16,252 bases of DNA from Ruminococcus sp. (GTDB lineage Bacteria; Bacillota; Clostridia; Oscillospirales; Ruminococcaceae). Of this stretch, positions 5,664 through 13,592 are shown piece by piece (position 1 is the first letter of the stretch; each line of letters opens with the position of its first letter). A model generated the notes under the pieces. It worked only from the letters and a program-made list of their open reading frames with translations, was not told the origin of the DNA and did not search any database. The position numbers and the translations under genes were made by a program. The stretch spans positions 1 to 16,252 of the forward strand of contig JAFYET010000036.1 of NCBI GenBank assembly GCA_017544125.1. The letters are read 5' to 3'.

Positions 5664-6617
5664 ATGTCCAAAAAAACAACCCAGAAGAAAAAGAAAAGAT
5701 CACAGGCACCAATAGCGCTTGTATACTTTGCGGCACTTTGCGTATGCCTTGTGGTGGTGGGTGCTCTTGTGCTCACGGTATTTCGCAGGTTTGACATACT
5801 GTCACTCGGAAAGAACGATTCGCAGGCATACGAGGGCTATACCTCAAACGACTGCACGACCATACTTTTTGCGAGGATAAACTCAAAGAACGTGCTGCAC
5901 GATATGCTCATATACAGGCTCGACCCCACAAAGGATAAGATATTCCTCGTGCCGGTAACGCCATATATGCTTGACGAGAGCACGGGCAAGACGCTCAAGC
6001 AGACGCTTGACGGCGGTGATATGGAGCAGCTGACGGCGGCAGTGAGCAGGTGCCTTGGCATAGATATACCTTATTATATGACGGTGAGCAACGGGTCATT
6101 CGACAACATCTGTGACCAGCTGGGCGGCTATACCTACACAGCCCCCGAGGATCTGTTCTACCTCTCGGGTGATATGGACAGCGAGAAGAATGACGTAACT
6201 ATCCAAAAGGGCAGCACATTGAACCTCATGGGCAGGCAGATAAGGCTTATTATGACCTACCCTGTATTCTCCGAGGGCAGGCAGGGCAATGTGAGGTTTA
6301 CGGCATCGGCGTTTGAAACTATGGTGGCAAGCGCATTCGCACTGCCCGACCTTACAAAGAACAACCTTGACGTTATCTATAAGCTGGTAAAGAAGAAATC
6401 CGACACAAACTATACTGATGATAACTATAAGATAATGAAGACGGTGCTCGTGGAGATGCTCGGCAGAGGCGTTTCGCCTGCAATGAGCATTACCCCCTCG
6501 GGAACATGGAGCGCCGACGATTCGCAGTTCGTGGTGGATGCTTCGTTCAAGGATGAGCTTGAAAAGCAGTTCACCCCCGAGGTAATGGCAAATAAGAAGG
6601 ATGACAGCAGCAAATAA
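5664..6617 (+). CDS. Membrane protein with degenerate LytR-CpsA-Psr (LCP) domain
   Basis: From ATG 5664 the product has 317 residues: a short Lys-rich cytoplasmic start, one membrane helix (about 16-40) and an outer domain that follows the LCP pattern. The pieces in order are DMLIYRLDPTKDKIFLVPVTP (split as 80-90 and 91-100), LGIDIPYYMTVSNGSFDNIC (131-150), DQLGGYTYTAP (151-161) and MGRQIRLIMTYP (189-200). LCP enzymes attach teichoic acids or other polymers to peptidoglycan. They have a conserved 'IPRD' with an Arg that binds the pyrophosphate; here that place reads VPVTPY, so the Arg and Asp are missing. The later arginines are only partly recognisable (R206, R211). It may be inactive as a transferase. 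The start is uncertain: GGGG lies 13 nt before this ATG, and another ATG at 5634 is possible. Confidence 0.72.
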   Translation: MSKKTTQKKKKRSQAPIALVYFAALCVCLVVVGALVLTVFRRFDILSLGKNDSQAYEGYTSNDCTTILFARINSKNVLHDMLIYRLDPTKDKIFLVPVTPYMLDESTGKTLKQTLDGGDMEQLTAAVSRCLGIDIPYYMTVSNGSFDNICDQLGGYTYTAPEDLFYLSGDMDSEKNDVTIQKGSTLNLMGRQIRLIMTYPVFSEGRQGNVRFTASAFETMVASAFALPDLTKNNLDVIYKLVKKKSDTNYTDDNYKIMKTVLVEMLGRGVSPAMSITPSGTWSADDSQFVVDASFKDELEKQFTPEVMANKKDDSSK

Positions 6618-6645
6618 CGGCTGATACAGCCACAGGAGGGTCTAT

Positions 6646-7065
6646 ATGAAGCTGATGGTGATAATACTCAACAGACTTGATGCGCTTGAATCGCTGCTCG
6701 AGGGGCTTTCCTCGGTGGGCATCGGCGGTGCTACGATAATCGAATCCTCCGGTATGGCGATGACACTTTCAAGGCTTGACAGCAGCGTGCTTTCGGCATC
6801 TATCAGAAGCCTTTTCAGCGGCGATGAGGACAACCGCACTATCTTCTCGGTAATAAGAGACGACCAGCTCGACACGGTGAGAAAGGTGGTCTACAAAACC
6901 GTCGGCGACCTTTCAAAGCCAAATACGGGCATACTCTTCACCCTGCCCCTTGACTTTGTTGAGGGCACGAAAAAGGGCAGAAACAGCAAGCCTGCCATAG
7001 CCGCAAAGGACAGCCCGAAGGACAAGGACAAGGCGGAAAAGGAAAAATCGGATAAACCAAGCTGA
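6646..7065 (+). CDS. PII-like small protein with charged tail
   Basis: A 139-residue protein with a good ribosome binding site (AGGAGG, 8-nt spacer). The first ~105 residues alternate strand, helix, strand, strand, helix, strand: MKLMVIIL, then a helix from RLDALESLLEGLSSVGI, then GATIIESSGM. Then come RTIFSVIRDD, a helix with QLDTVRKVVYKTVGDL, and GILFTLPLDFVEG. This is the ferredoxin-like order of PII (GlnB-like) proteins, and the first helix/strand with 'SVGIGGATIIESSGM' matches small PII-like proteins of Clostridia. The classical T-loop tyrosine and ATP-binding residues are not visible, so the ligand is unknown. Residues about 110-139 are a Lys/Asp/Glu/Ser-rich low-complexity tail. It is 28 nt after the LCP-like gene, probably in the same transcript, with a hairpin following its stop. 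Confidence 0.65.
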   Translation: MKLMVIILNRLDALESLLEGLSSVGIGGATIIESSGMAMTLSRLDSSVLSASIRSLFSGDEDNRTIFSVIRDDQLDTVRKVVYKTVGDLSKPNTGILFTLPLDFVEGTKKGRNSKPAIAAKDSPKDKDKAEKEKSDKPS

Positions 7066-7067
7066 GG

Positions 7068-7089
7068 GATATCAGATAAGCCTGATATC
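7068..7089 (+). terminator. Hairpin after the PII-like gene, weak terminator
   Basis: GATATCAG (7068-7075) and CTGATATC (7082-7089) form a perfect 8-bp stem with loop ATAAGC, starting 2 nt after the stop codon. No clear U-run follows, so termination may be incomplete. Confidence 0.5.
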
Positions 7090-7151
7090 AGAATGTTTAC
7101 CACACGTTAAATAAAAGTTCAAAAAAGTGCTTGAAAAATCCGATTATTCGC

Positions 7152-7180
7152 TTGCAAAACACTCGCAGATGTGGTATAAT
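7152..7180 (+). promoter_or_regulatory. Strong extended -10 promoter of the rimP-gltX operon
   Basis: A -35 TTGCAA (7152-7157), a 17-nt spacer and a perfect -10 TATAAT (7175-7180) preceded by TGG, which makes an extended -10 element. Transcription should start near 7187. That leaves an ~80-nt leader before rimP. Confidence 0.9.
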
Positions 7181-7200
7181 ATGTATGATATCTTTAGTAG

Positions 7201-7228
7201 AAAGGCTGGAACTTGACTTCCGGTCTTT
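7201..7228 (+). promoter_or_regulatory. Leader hairpin upstream of rimP, possible attenuator
   Basis: AAAGGCTGGAA (7201-7211) pairs over 11 positions with TTCCGGTCTTT (7218-7228), including two G-T wobbles, around loop CTTGAC. It is followed by TTGATTTTG, an interrupted U-rich stretch, and by six T at 7245-7250. It starts about 14 nt after the predicted transcription start. It could work as a leaky terminator or regulatory hairpin for the operon. In E. coli the comparable nusA operon is regulated through its leader, but by sequences that are not the same. Confidence 0.5.
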
Positions 7229-7267
7229 TGATTTTGTATAGACATTTTTTACGAAAAGGGGTATTAA

Positions 7268-7759
7268 ATGGAAAAGAAAAACACGGCGGCTCTTGTAAGA
7301 GAGCTGGCACAGCCTATATGCGATGAGCTGGGGCTGTTCTTGTGGGACGTAAGGTATGAAAAGGAAGGCTCGAGCTACTACCTGCGTGTGTTTATCGACA
7401 GCGACGATGGCATATCCATTGAAGACTGCGAGAACGTCACACGGCCTCTTAGCAAGGCACTCGATGATGCTGACCCGATAAAGGAACAGTATGTGCTTGA
7501 AGTCGGCTCGCCGGGGCTTGGAAGAGAGCTGAGGCGGCCTGAGCATTTTGAAGCCTGCATAGGCGATGCGCTCAAAATAAAGCTCATACGCCCGGCCGAG
7601 GACGGCAGGAAGGAATTTATAGTGGGGCTTGACTCATATGATAAGGAAAAGCTCTACGGGCATGAGACGGACGATGACGGGAATGTGCTCGACCCCATAG
7701 AGATAAAAATAAGCGACTGCGCTTATATCAAGCTCTATGACGACGGCGACCTGTTTTGA
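7268..7759 (+). CDS. rimP: Ribosome maturation factor RimP
   Basis: RimP helps assemble the 30S subunit, acting on the head and central pseudoknot region. The 163-residue product is the usual size. The N-terminal alpha/beta domain covers about residues 1-85 and includes YYLRVFIDSDDGISIEDCE. The core signature is LEVGSPGLGRELRRPEHF (about 78-95), close to the family's 'LEVSSPGLDRPL'. The C-terminal small beta-barrel (SH3-like) domain follows from about 98. The start ATG 7268 has AAAAGGGG with a 6-nt spacer. It is the first gene of the operon, 50 nt before nusA. Confidence 0.95.
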   Translation: MEKKNTAALVRELAQPICDELGLFLWDVRYEKEGSSYYLRVFIDSDDGISIEDCENVTRPLSKALDDADPIKEQYVLEVGSPGLGRELRRPEHFEACIGDALKIKLIRPAEDGRKEFIVGLDSYDKEKLYGHETDDDGNVLDPIEIKISDCAYIKLYDDGDLF

Positions 7760-7809
7760 TAAAACAAATCAACAATAAACAATAAAATATCAGGAGGAAT
7801 CAGAAAAAA

Positions 7810-8949
7810 ATGAACAACGATTTTTTTGACGCACTGTCAACACTTGAGACGGATAACCATATAGATGCCGAGGTGCTTATCGAAAAGATACAGGCAGGCA
7901 TCATGATGGCAATAAAGAAGGATTACCCCGGAAGCGAGAACATAAACGTTACTATTGACCCCGAGGCAGGCAAGTTTGAGATGAAGATACTTAAAGAGGT
8001 AGTCGAGGGCGAGCCCGAAGACCCCGCAAACCAGATAACACTTGACGAGGCGCTGACGATAAGCAAGCGTGCAAGGGTAGGCGGCACTGTGGAGATCAAA
8101 CTCAACTCTGCAAAGTTCGGCAGAGTAGCTGCAATGGCTGCAAAGCAGTCGATAAGAAACGATATCAAGAGGATAGAGAAGGAAAGGCTGATAGCTCAGT
8201 ATTCCGACAAGGCTAAGGAGTGCATCTCGGCAACAGTTGAGAAGGTCGAGCCCGAAACACTCAACGCAATACTCGTTATCGACAAGAACGATGCAAACAA
8301 CAGGAACGAGATATTCCTCTCACGCAGAGAGCAGATACCCGGTGAGGTATTAAGACCCGGCGATATCATAAAGGTATATGTTGTGGGCGTTTCCGAGCCT
8401 GACAAGAGATTTGCCGTAAGGATATCGAGAACACACAAGGACCTTGTAAAGAGGCTCTTTGAGCTGGAGGTGCCTGAGATATATGACGGCACAGTTGAGA
8501 TAAAGGCTATATCCCGTGTGGCAGGCTCACGCTCAAAAATGGCAGTATGGAGCAACGACCCCAACGTTGATGCCGTAGGTGCCTGCATAGGTCCCAGACG
8601 CTCGAGGATACAGAACGTTGTAAACGAGCTAAAGGGCGAGAAGATAGACATTATAGGCTACAGCGAGAATGATGAGGAATTCATCGCAATGGCACTTGCC
8701 CCCGCTGAGGTAACAAAGGTAGAGATACTTGATGATGACCCTGAGGTAAAGGCTTGCAGAGTAACAGTTCCCAACAGGCAGCTCTCTCTTGCCATAGGCA
8801 ACAAGGGACAGAACGCAAAGCTCGCAAACCTGCTCACAGGCTACAAGATAGACATTGTTCCCGAAGAGCCTGACCTTGCGGATATGAAGCCCCGTGAGGA
8901 AAAGGCAGCAGCCCCCGCAGAGGAAATGACGGAGGACGGGGAGGAATAA
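7810..8949 (+). CDS. nusA: Transcription factor NusA
   Basis: NusA binds RNA polymerase and nascent RNA and affects pausing, termination and antitermination. At 379 residues it is the short Gram-positive form without the acidic repeats of E. coli. The N-terminal RNA-polymerase-binding domain is about residues 1-130, and the S1 domain about 136-200, including the ISATVEKVEP entry strand. KH1 is about 225-300 and KH2 about 315-352 (QLSLAIGNKGQNAKLA, GXXG at 330-333). In KH1 the motif reads GACIGPRRSRIQ, where the family usually has 'GxxG' as in GPKG or GMRG, so the second glycine is replaced by Arg264. The C-terminal ~27 residues are an Ala/Glu/Pro tail. The ribosome binding site AGGAGG is 12 nt before the ATG, longer than usual. 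Confidence 0.96.
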   Translation: MNNDFFDALSTLETDNHIDAEVLIEKIQAGIMMAIKKDYPGSENINVTIDPEAGKFEMKILKEVVEGEPEDPANQITLDEALTISKRARVGGTVEIKLNSAKFGRVAAMAAKQSIRNDIKRIEKERLIAQYSDKAKECISATVEKVEPETLNAILVIDKNDANNRNEIFLSRREQIPGEVLRPGDIIKVYVVGVSEPDKRFAVRISRTHKDLVKRLFELEVPEIYDGTVEIKAISRVAGSRSKMAVWSNDPNVDAVGACIGPRRSRIQNVVNELKGEKIDIIGYSENDEEFIAMALAPAEVTKVEILDDDPEVKACRVTVPNRQLSLAIGNKGQNAKLANLLTGYKIDIVPEEPDLADMKPREEKAAAPAEEMTEDGEE

Positions 8950-8976
8950 GCCCTTATTTAAGGAGTAATGACCGCT

Positions 8977-9246
8977 ATGAAAGTAAAAAAGATACCTATG
9001 AGGATGTGCCTCGGCTGCGATGAGATGAAGCCGAAAAAAGAGCTCATCAGGGTAGTAAAGAGCGCTGAGGGCGAGATAAGCCTTGACCTTACAGGCAAGA
9101 AAAACGGCAGGGGCGCATATATATGCAGGAGCGCCGAGTGCCTGCGGCTTGCAAGAAAGGCAAGGCGGCTTGAAAAGAGCTTTCAGTGCAGGATAGACGA
9201 TGAGGTATACGACAGGTTGGAAAGTGAGCTGAGCGGCGATGAGTAA
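8977..9246 (+). CDS. ylxR: YlxR family RNA-binding protein (RnpM)
   Basis: From ATG 8977 it has 89 residues and begins MKVKKIPMRMCLGC. The RMCLGCDEMKPKKELIRVV segment and NGRGAYICRS are the YlxR/DUF448 signatures. In B. subtilis this protein has been renamed RnpM because it modulates RNase P, and it is always found between nusA and ylxQ. An earlier ATG at 8968 lies only 2 nt after AAGGAG (8960-8965), too close to be used, while ATG 8977 has an 11-nt spacer. CxxC at about residues 11-14 and a later Cys could bind zinc, which is inference. It overlaps ylxQ by 8 nt. Confidence 0.93.
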   Translation: MKVKKIPMRMCLGCDEMKPKKELIRVVKSAEGEISLDLTGKKNGRGAYICRSAECLRLARKARRLEKSFQCRIDDEVYDRLESELSGDE

Positions 9247-9574
9247 GAACGTAATGGGGCTCATAACCATGTGCCGCAGGGCAGGAAAGCTCAGCCTCGG
9301 GCTTGACATGGCAAAGGAAGCCTGCAAGAATGGCTCAGCCTGCGGGTGTGTCGCAGCGAGCGACCTTTCACCCAAATCGCTCAAAGAGCTTAAATTCGTC
9401 TGCAACAGATACGATGTCCCGCTGTACGCTTTGGGGTTGACTATGGACGAGGTGTGGACAGAGCTCGGCAAGCGTGCGGGCATTATGGCGGTGAACGACA
9501 AGGGCTTCTGGAAGGCTCTGACAAAGACCTTACAGCCCATCGAAATAGATGAAAATGAATTTTACAGCATATAA
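9239..9574 (+). CDS. ylxQ: YlxQ, L7Ae-like RNA-binding protein
   Basis: A 111-residue L7Ae/L30e/S12e/Gadd45-family protein. The start SKNVMGLITMCRRAGKLSLGLDMAKEACKNG (in two stretches of the first ~32 residues) carries the usual 'AGKLxxG' that begins the fold. AASDLSPKSLKELKFVC and RYDVPLYALG follow as the central helix and strand. Members bind kink-turn-type RNA, but for YlxQ the target is not settled. It starts inside ylxR (ATG 9239, 8-nt overlap), which indicates translational coupling. infB begins 19 nt after its stop. Confidence 0.93.
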   Translation: MSKNVMGLITMCRRAGKLSLGLDMAKEACKNGSACGCVAASDLSPKSLKELKFVCNRYDVPLYALGLTMDEVWTELGKRAGIMAVNDKGFWKALTKTLQPIEIDENEFYSI

Positions 9575-9593
9575 TTGATTTGAGGAGGACACA

Positions 9594-12152
9594 GTGCCTA
9601 TGAAAAATTCGGCGATAAAGTTAAACCAGCTTGCAAAGGACTTAAAGCTGACAAACAACGACCTTTTTGAGTGCCTTGCACTTCTTGGCGGCGAGCCTAA
9701 GAAGGCTATGAGCGCACTTACACCCGAGGAGGTCAGCTTTGTATTTGAATATTTCACACAGAAAAACGCAGTAAAGGATCTCGGCGCATATTTTGCAAAC
9801 AACGTAGCACCCGAGAAGCCCAAGAAGGAAACAAAGAAGGATGCGCAAAAGGCTGAAAAGCCCGCAAAGGCTGACAAGGCAGAAAAGGCAGAGAAGCCTG
9901 CAAAGACCGAAAAGCCCGCAAAGGAAGAGGCAAAGGCTGCAAAGAAGGCTGAGCCTGCAAAGGAAGCCCCCAAGGCTGAGAAGAAGGCAGAGCCCGAAAA
10001 GCCCAAGGCAGACAAGTTTGACACTGCAAAGGCTATGAGCGGCTCAAAGAAGAAGGAAGAGAAGAAAAAGGAAAAGAAGCACGAGCATGGCAAACAGACG
10101 ATACTCGGCGGCGGCTCTTCCTCACAGAGCAGCACGGGCTATACTGTTTCTGAAGAGAGCGCAAGAAGCGGCAGGACGATAGTTGACACAAGAGGCAGCT
10201 ATACCGAGCTTGACAAGTACAACGAGAAGTATGACAACATGGCAAGCTCAAAGCAGGGCGGCAAGGACAACTACTCGAAGAAGCAGAAGCTGACCCAGAA
10301 GTCGCAGCAGTACAAAAAGCAGAAGGGCAGCCACGGCAAGAGAGAGACCGAGTCTGAGAAGGATAAGCTTAGGCGTTTAGAGCTTGAGCGTGCAAGAAAG
10401 CAGCAGCTCAAGGTGCTTATCCCTGATGAGATAGTTGTTTCAGAGCTTGCTTCAAGGCTCAAGGTAACAGCTACCGAGGTAATAAAGAAGCTCATGGGCT
10501 TAGGCGTTATGGCTTCTATCAATGAGGTAATAGACTTTGATACCGCATCGCTCGTTGCAGATGAGCTTGGCGCTAAGGTAGAAAAGGAAGTAATTGTGAC
10601 TATCGAGGAGCGCCTTATCGAGGACGAGGAGGACAAGGAGGAGGATCTCGTAGAGAGATGCCCTGTCGTTGTCGTTATGGGTCACGTTGACCACGGTAAG
10701 ACATCTATCCTCGACAGGATAAGAAACGCAAACGTTGCCGCAGGCGAGGCAGGCGGTATCACACAGCACATAGGCGCTTATCAGGTGCGCTACAACGGCA
10801 AGAAGATAACCTTCCTCGATACCCCCGGTCACGAGGCATTCACATCAATGAGAGCAAGAGGTGCGAACATCACCGATATCGCTATACTCGTTGTTGCGGC
10901 CGATGACGGTATCATGCCCCAGACCATTGAGTCGATAAACCACGCAAAGGCAGCAGGCGTTTCGATAATCGTTGCCATAAACAAGATGGATAAAGAGGGT
11001 GCTGACCCCGACAGAGTAAAGCAGCAGCTCACAGAGCATGAGCTCGTTGTTGAAGAGTGGGGCGGCGATGTTATCGCAGTTCCTGTATCTGCAAAGACAG
11101 GCATGGGCATAGACGAGCTGCTTGAGAACGTTCGTCTCGTAGCTGAGGTCAAGGAGCTCAGAGCTAACCCCAACAGGCTTGCCAAGGGTACTGTAATTGA
11201 GGCAAGGCTTGACAAGGGCAAGGGTCCTGTTGCTACACTGCTTGTTGAGAACGGCACACTTAACGCAGGCGATGTTATAATCGCAGGTCAGTCGGTAGGA
11301 CGTGTAAGAACAATGACCGACTACCACGGCAAGAACATAAACAAGGCAGGCCCCTCGACACCTGTTGAGATAACAGGTCTTGCAGAGGTTCCCTCGGCAG
11401 GCGACACATTCAACGCAGTTGAGGACGAGAAGCTCGCAAGAGAACTGGTAGAGCAGCGTAAGTTTGACGCTAAGGAGGAGCAGTTCAAGCAGTACCAGAA
11501 GGTAACGCTCGAAAACCTCTTCAGCCAGATCTCAGAGGGCGAGATGAAGGAGCTGCCGATAATCGTAAAGGCAGACGTTCAGGGCTCGGTAGAGGCTGTA
11601 AAGCAGAGCCTCGAGAAGCTCTCAAACGACGAGGTAAGAGTAAAGGTCATCCACGGCGGTGTCGGTGCTGTTTCGGAGAGCGACGTTATGCTTGCTAACG
11701 CATCAAACGCTATCATCGTAGGCTTTAACGTTCGCCCTGACCCTGTTGCAAAGGAAAATGCAAAGCGTGACGGCGTTGACATAAGGCTTTACAGAATAAT
11801 CTACGACGCAATAGAAGAGATAACCGACGCTATGAAGGGTATGCTCGCACCCAAGTTCAGAGAGGTTGAGACAGCCCGCATAGAGGTAAGACAGGTATAC
11901 AAGATAACAGGTGTTGGCAATGTTGCGGGCGCATACGTGCTCGAGGGCAAGATAGGGCGAGGCGACGAGATAAGAGTAGTGCGTGACGGCATAGTTATCG
12001 CTGAGGACAAGATGAGCACCTTAAAGCGCTTCAAGGACGATGTGAAGGAAGTTGCATCGGGCTTTGAGTGCGGTATCACGCTCGAGAAGTTCTCTGACAT
12101 CAAGGAAGGCGATATATTCGAGGCTTTCGTAATGGAGGAGTACAGGGACTAA
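9594..12152 (+). CDS. infB: Translation initiation factor IF-2
   Basis: IF-2 is the GTPase that places initiator tRNA on the ribosome and joins the subunits. The 852-residue protein has an N-terminal helical IF2_N module (about 8-62), a long Lys/Ala/Glu/Pro linker, and a second IF2_N module (about 276-335). The G domain holds GHVDHGKT (363-370), DTPGHEAF (409-416), NKMD (463-466) and a SAK motif. Domains II and III and the fMet-tRNA-binding C-terminal barrel follow, including [10 protein letters not shown]. The start may be GTG 9594 or ATG 9600: GAGGAGG (9582-9588) is 5 nt before the GTG and 11 nt before the ATG. It is the central gene of the operon, with a 37-nt gap to rbfA. Confidence 0.97.
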   Translation: MPMKNSAIKLNQLAKDLKLTNNDLFECLALLGGEPKKAMSALTPEEVSFVFEYFTQKNAVKDLGAYFANNVAPEKPKKETKKDAQKAEKPAKADKAEKAEKPAKTEKPAKEEAKAAKKAEPAKEAPKAEKKAEPEKPKADKFDTAKAMSGSKKKEEKKKEKKHEHGKQTILGGGSSSQSSTGYTVSEESARSGRTIVDTRGSYTELDKYNEKYDNMASSKQGGKDNYSKKQKLTQKSQQYKKQKGSHGKRETESEKDKLRRLELERARKQQLKVLIPDEIVVSELASRLKVTATEVIKKLMGLGVMASINEVIDFDTASLVADELGAKVEKEVIVTIEERLIEDEEDKEEDLVERCPVVVVMGHVDHGKTSILDRIRNANVAAGEAGGITQHIGAYQVRYNGKKITFLDTPGHEAFTSMRARGANITDIAILVVAADDGIMPQTIESINHAKAAGVSIIVAINKMDKEGADPDRVKQQLTEHELVVEEWGGDVIAVPVSAKTGMGIDELLENVRLVAEVKELRANPNRLAKGTVIEARLDKGKGPVATLLVENGTLNAGDVIIAGQSVGRVRTMTDYHGKNINKAGPSTPVEITGLAEVPSAGDTFNAVEDEKLARELVEQRKFDAKEEQFKQYQKVTLENLFSQISEGEMKELPIIVKADVQGSVEAVKQSLEKLSNDEVRVKVIHGGVGAVSESDVMLANASNAIIVGFNVRPDPVAKENAKRDGVDIRLYRIIYDAIEEITDAMKGMLAPKFREVETARIEVRQVYKITGVGNVAGAYVLEGKIGRGDEIRVVRDGIVIAEDKMSTLKRFKDDVKEVASGFECGITLEKFSDIKEGDIFEAFVMEEYRD
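9829..10020. repeat. Low-complexity Lys/Ala/Glu/Pro linker tract in infB
   Basis: The infB sequence here repeats AAGGCT, GAAAAG, AAGCCC and similar units that code for [11 protein letters not shown] peptides. It forms the flexible linker between the two N-terminal modules. In the +1-shifted frame the same DNA gives an Arg/Gln-rich open frame that I do not consider a gene. Confidence 0.75.
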
Positions 12153-12189
12153 AAGGCTCATCATCTACAAACAGTAAGGAGGCTTTGAA

Positions 12190-12594
12190 ATGGCTTCACA
12201 TAAAGCAGGAAGAATGGGCGAGGACATAAAGAGAATAATCTCGGGCAAGATAAGAGACCTTAAAGACCCGAGGATAAGCAAAAACGGTATGCTTACCATA
12301 GTCAGATGCGACGTGGCAGGCGACGGGTCGTTTTGCAAGGTATATGTTTCATCATTTGAGGGCTATGAAAAGGCTAAGGAGGCCGTAAAGGGCTTTGAGA
12401 GCGCAAGCGGCTTTTTAAAGAGAGAGATATCAAATGTTCTGGGGCTAAGAAAATGCCCCGAGCTTAAATTCATAGCTGATGATTCTATGGAGCATTCGGC
12501 ACAGATAAACGAAAAGCTCAAAAGCATTGCTGCAAAGCTCGGCGACGGTGATGCCGAGGCGGCAGACAGTGATGAGGTGCAGACCGACGACTGA
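12190..12594 (+). CDS. rbfA: Ribosome-binding factor A
   Basis: RbfA assists late 16S rRNA processing and 30S maturation. The 134-residue product carries the single KH-like domain. It has an N-terminal RMGEDIKRIISGKIRDLKDPRI helix region (about 7-28, split here for length), VRCDVAGDGSFCKVYVSS (about 38-55), and LKREISNVLGLRKCPELKF (about 77-95). The family hallmark is R(x)xIAxxLxLRxxPEL, and LGLRKCPELKF matches its end. The last ~20 residues are acidic and poorly conserved. AAGGAGG lies 7 nt before the ATG. It follows infB by 37 nt and precedes nrnA by 26 nt, the standard order. Confidence 0.95.
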   Translation: MASHKAGRMGEDIKRIISGKIRDLKDPRISKNGMLTIVRCDVAGDGSFCKVYVSSFEGYEKAKEAVKGFESASGFLKREISNVLGLRKCPELKFIADDSMEHSAQINEKLKSIAAKLGDGDAEAADSDEVQTDD

Positions 12595-12620
12595 TCGGTT
12601 TTTAGAAAGGACAGCATCAG

Positions 12621-13592
12621 ATGAAAAAAAGTGATTTCTTCGAGCTTAAGGAGATATTCGAGAGCCATGACAACATACTCATACTCACACACAAGAGCCC
12701 CGACGGGGACACCCTCGGCTGCGGGTTTGCTCTGTGTGCGTATCTCCGTGATATAGGCAAGAAGGCAAATGTCATAAATAACGAAAATTTCCCGGTGAGG
12801 TATAATTTTCTTTATGACGGGTATTATGTTCAGGAATTTGAGCCGCAGTTCATCGTGGCGGTAGATGTGGCTGACAAGTCGCTTTTCGGTTCGCACCTGT
12901 CACGCTTTGCGCAGGACGGGGCAGTCGATGTGTGCATCGACCACCACATATCAAACAGAGGGTATGCAAAGCGGACTTTCCTTGACGGCAAGGCTTCCGC
13001 TGCGGCGCTCATATTATTTGAATATTTCAAGGTCATAGGCTATAAGATATCTGACTTTATAGCCATGTGCCTGTATACTGCCATAGCCACAGATACGGGG
13101 TGCTTCAAGTATCAGAACACCACCCCCAAGACGCACATTGCGGCGGCAGAGCTAATGCAGTATAACATAGGCTTTGAGCACATAAACAGAAAGATGTTTG
13201 ACGTAAAGTCAAAGGGCAGGATAAAGGTAGAGCAGAGCGTTATAAACCACATGGAATACTACTTCAACGACAGGTGTACCATGATAGTGCTGACTACCGA
13301 GCTTATGAAAAACTGCGGCGCTGAGCCGGCTGAGTTTGAGGGGCTTGCTTCCATTCCCCTCGAGATAGAGGGCGTGGTAATAGGCATAACCGTCAAGCAG
13401 AGGCATGAGAATGTATTCAAGCTCTCGGTGCGCACCACCGAGGAAGTTGACGCTTCGGCATTTTGCAGGGGCTTTGGCGGCGGCGGGCACATAAGAGCCG
13501 CAGGCTGCGAGATACAGGGCAATCTGCAGGAGGTAAGACAGAAGGTCATAAAGGCGGTAGCCGAGGCTTTAGGCGAGGAATACGATGACTGA
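12621..13592 (+). CDS. nrnA: DHH/DHHA1 phosphoesterase NrnA
   Basis: NrnA-type enzymes degrade short oligoribonucleotides (nanoRNA) and often pAp or pApA from cyclic-di-AMP breakdown. At 323 residues it has normal length. The DHH domain shows HKSPDGDTLG (H24, D28, D30), VDVAD (D82), IDHHISN (D107, H108, H109) and TAIATDTGCF (D158), which form the two-metal site. The DHHA1 domain has GFGGGGHIRAAG (285-296) for substrate binding. All key metal ligands are present, so it should be active. The ribosome binding site AAAGGA is 9 nt before the ATG. Its end overlaps truB by 8 nt, which suggests coupled translation. Confidence 0.94.
   Translation: MKKSDFFELKEIFESHDNILILTHKSPDGDTLGCGFALCAYLRDIGKKANVINNENFPVRYNFLYDGYYVQEFEPQFIVAVDVADKSLFGSHLSRFAQDGAVDVCIDHHISNRGYAKRTFLDGKASAAALILFEYFKVIGYKISDFIAMCLYTAIATDTGCFKYQNTTPKTHIAAAELMQYNIGFEHINRKMFDVKSKGRIKVEQSVINHMEYYFNDRCTMIVLTTELMKNCGAEPAEFEGLASIPLEIEGVVIGITVKQRHENVFKLSVRTTEEVDASAFCRGFGGGGHIRAAGCEIQGNLQEVRQKVIKAVAEALGEEYDD

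Noticed and set aside
7097..7546. - strand open frame over the rimP promoter and gene
   Set aside because: It covers a clear + strand promoter, leader and the start of rimP; no recognisable protein.
8629..9540. Long - strand open frame of 303 codons
   Set aside because: It lies opposite nusA, ylxR and ylxQ, all clear on the + strand, and its peptide shows no family motif, only the reverse-strand shadow of biased codons.
9841..10038. Arg/Gln-rich open frame (65 codons) inside infB
   Set aside because: It is the shifted-frame reading of the repetitive Lys/Ala/Glu/Pro linker; no ribosome binding site and no independent protein signature.
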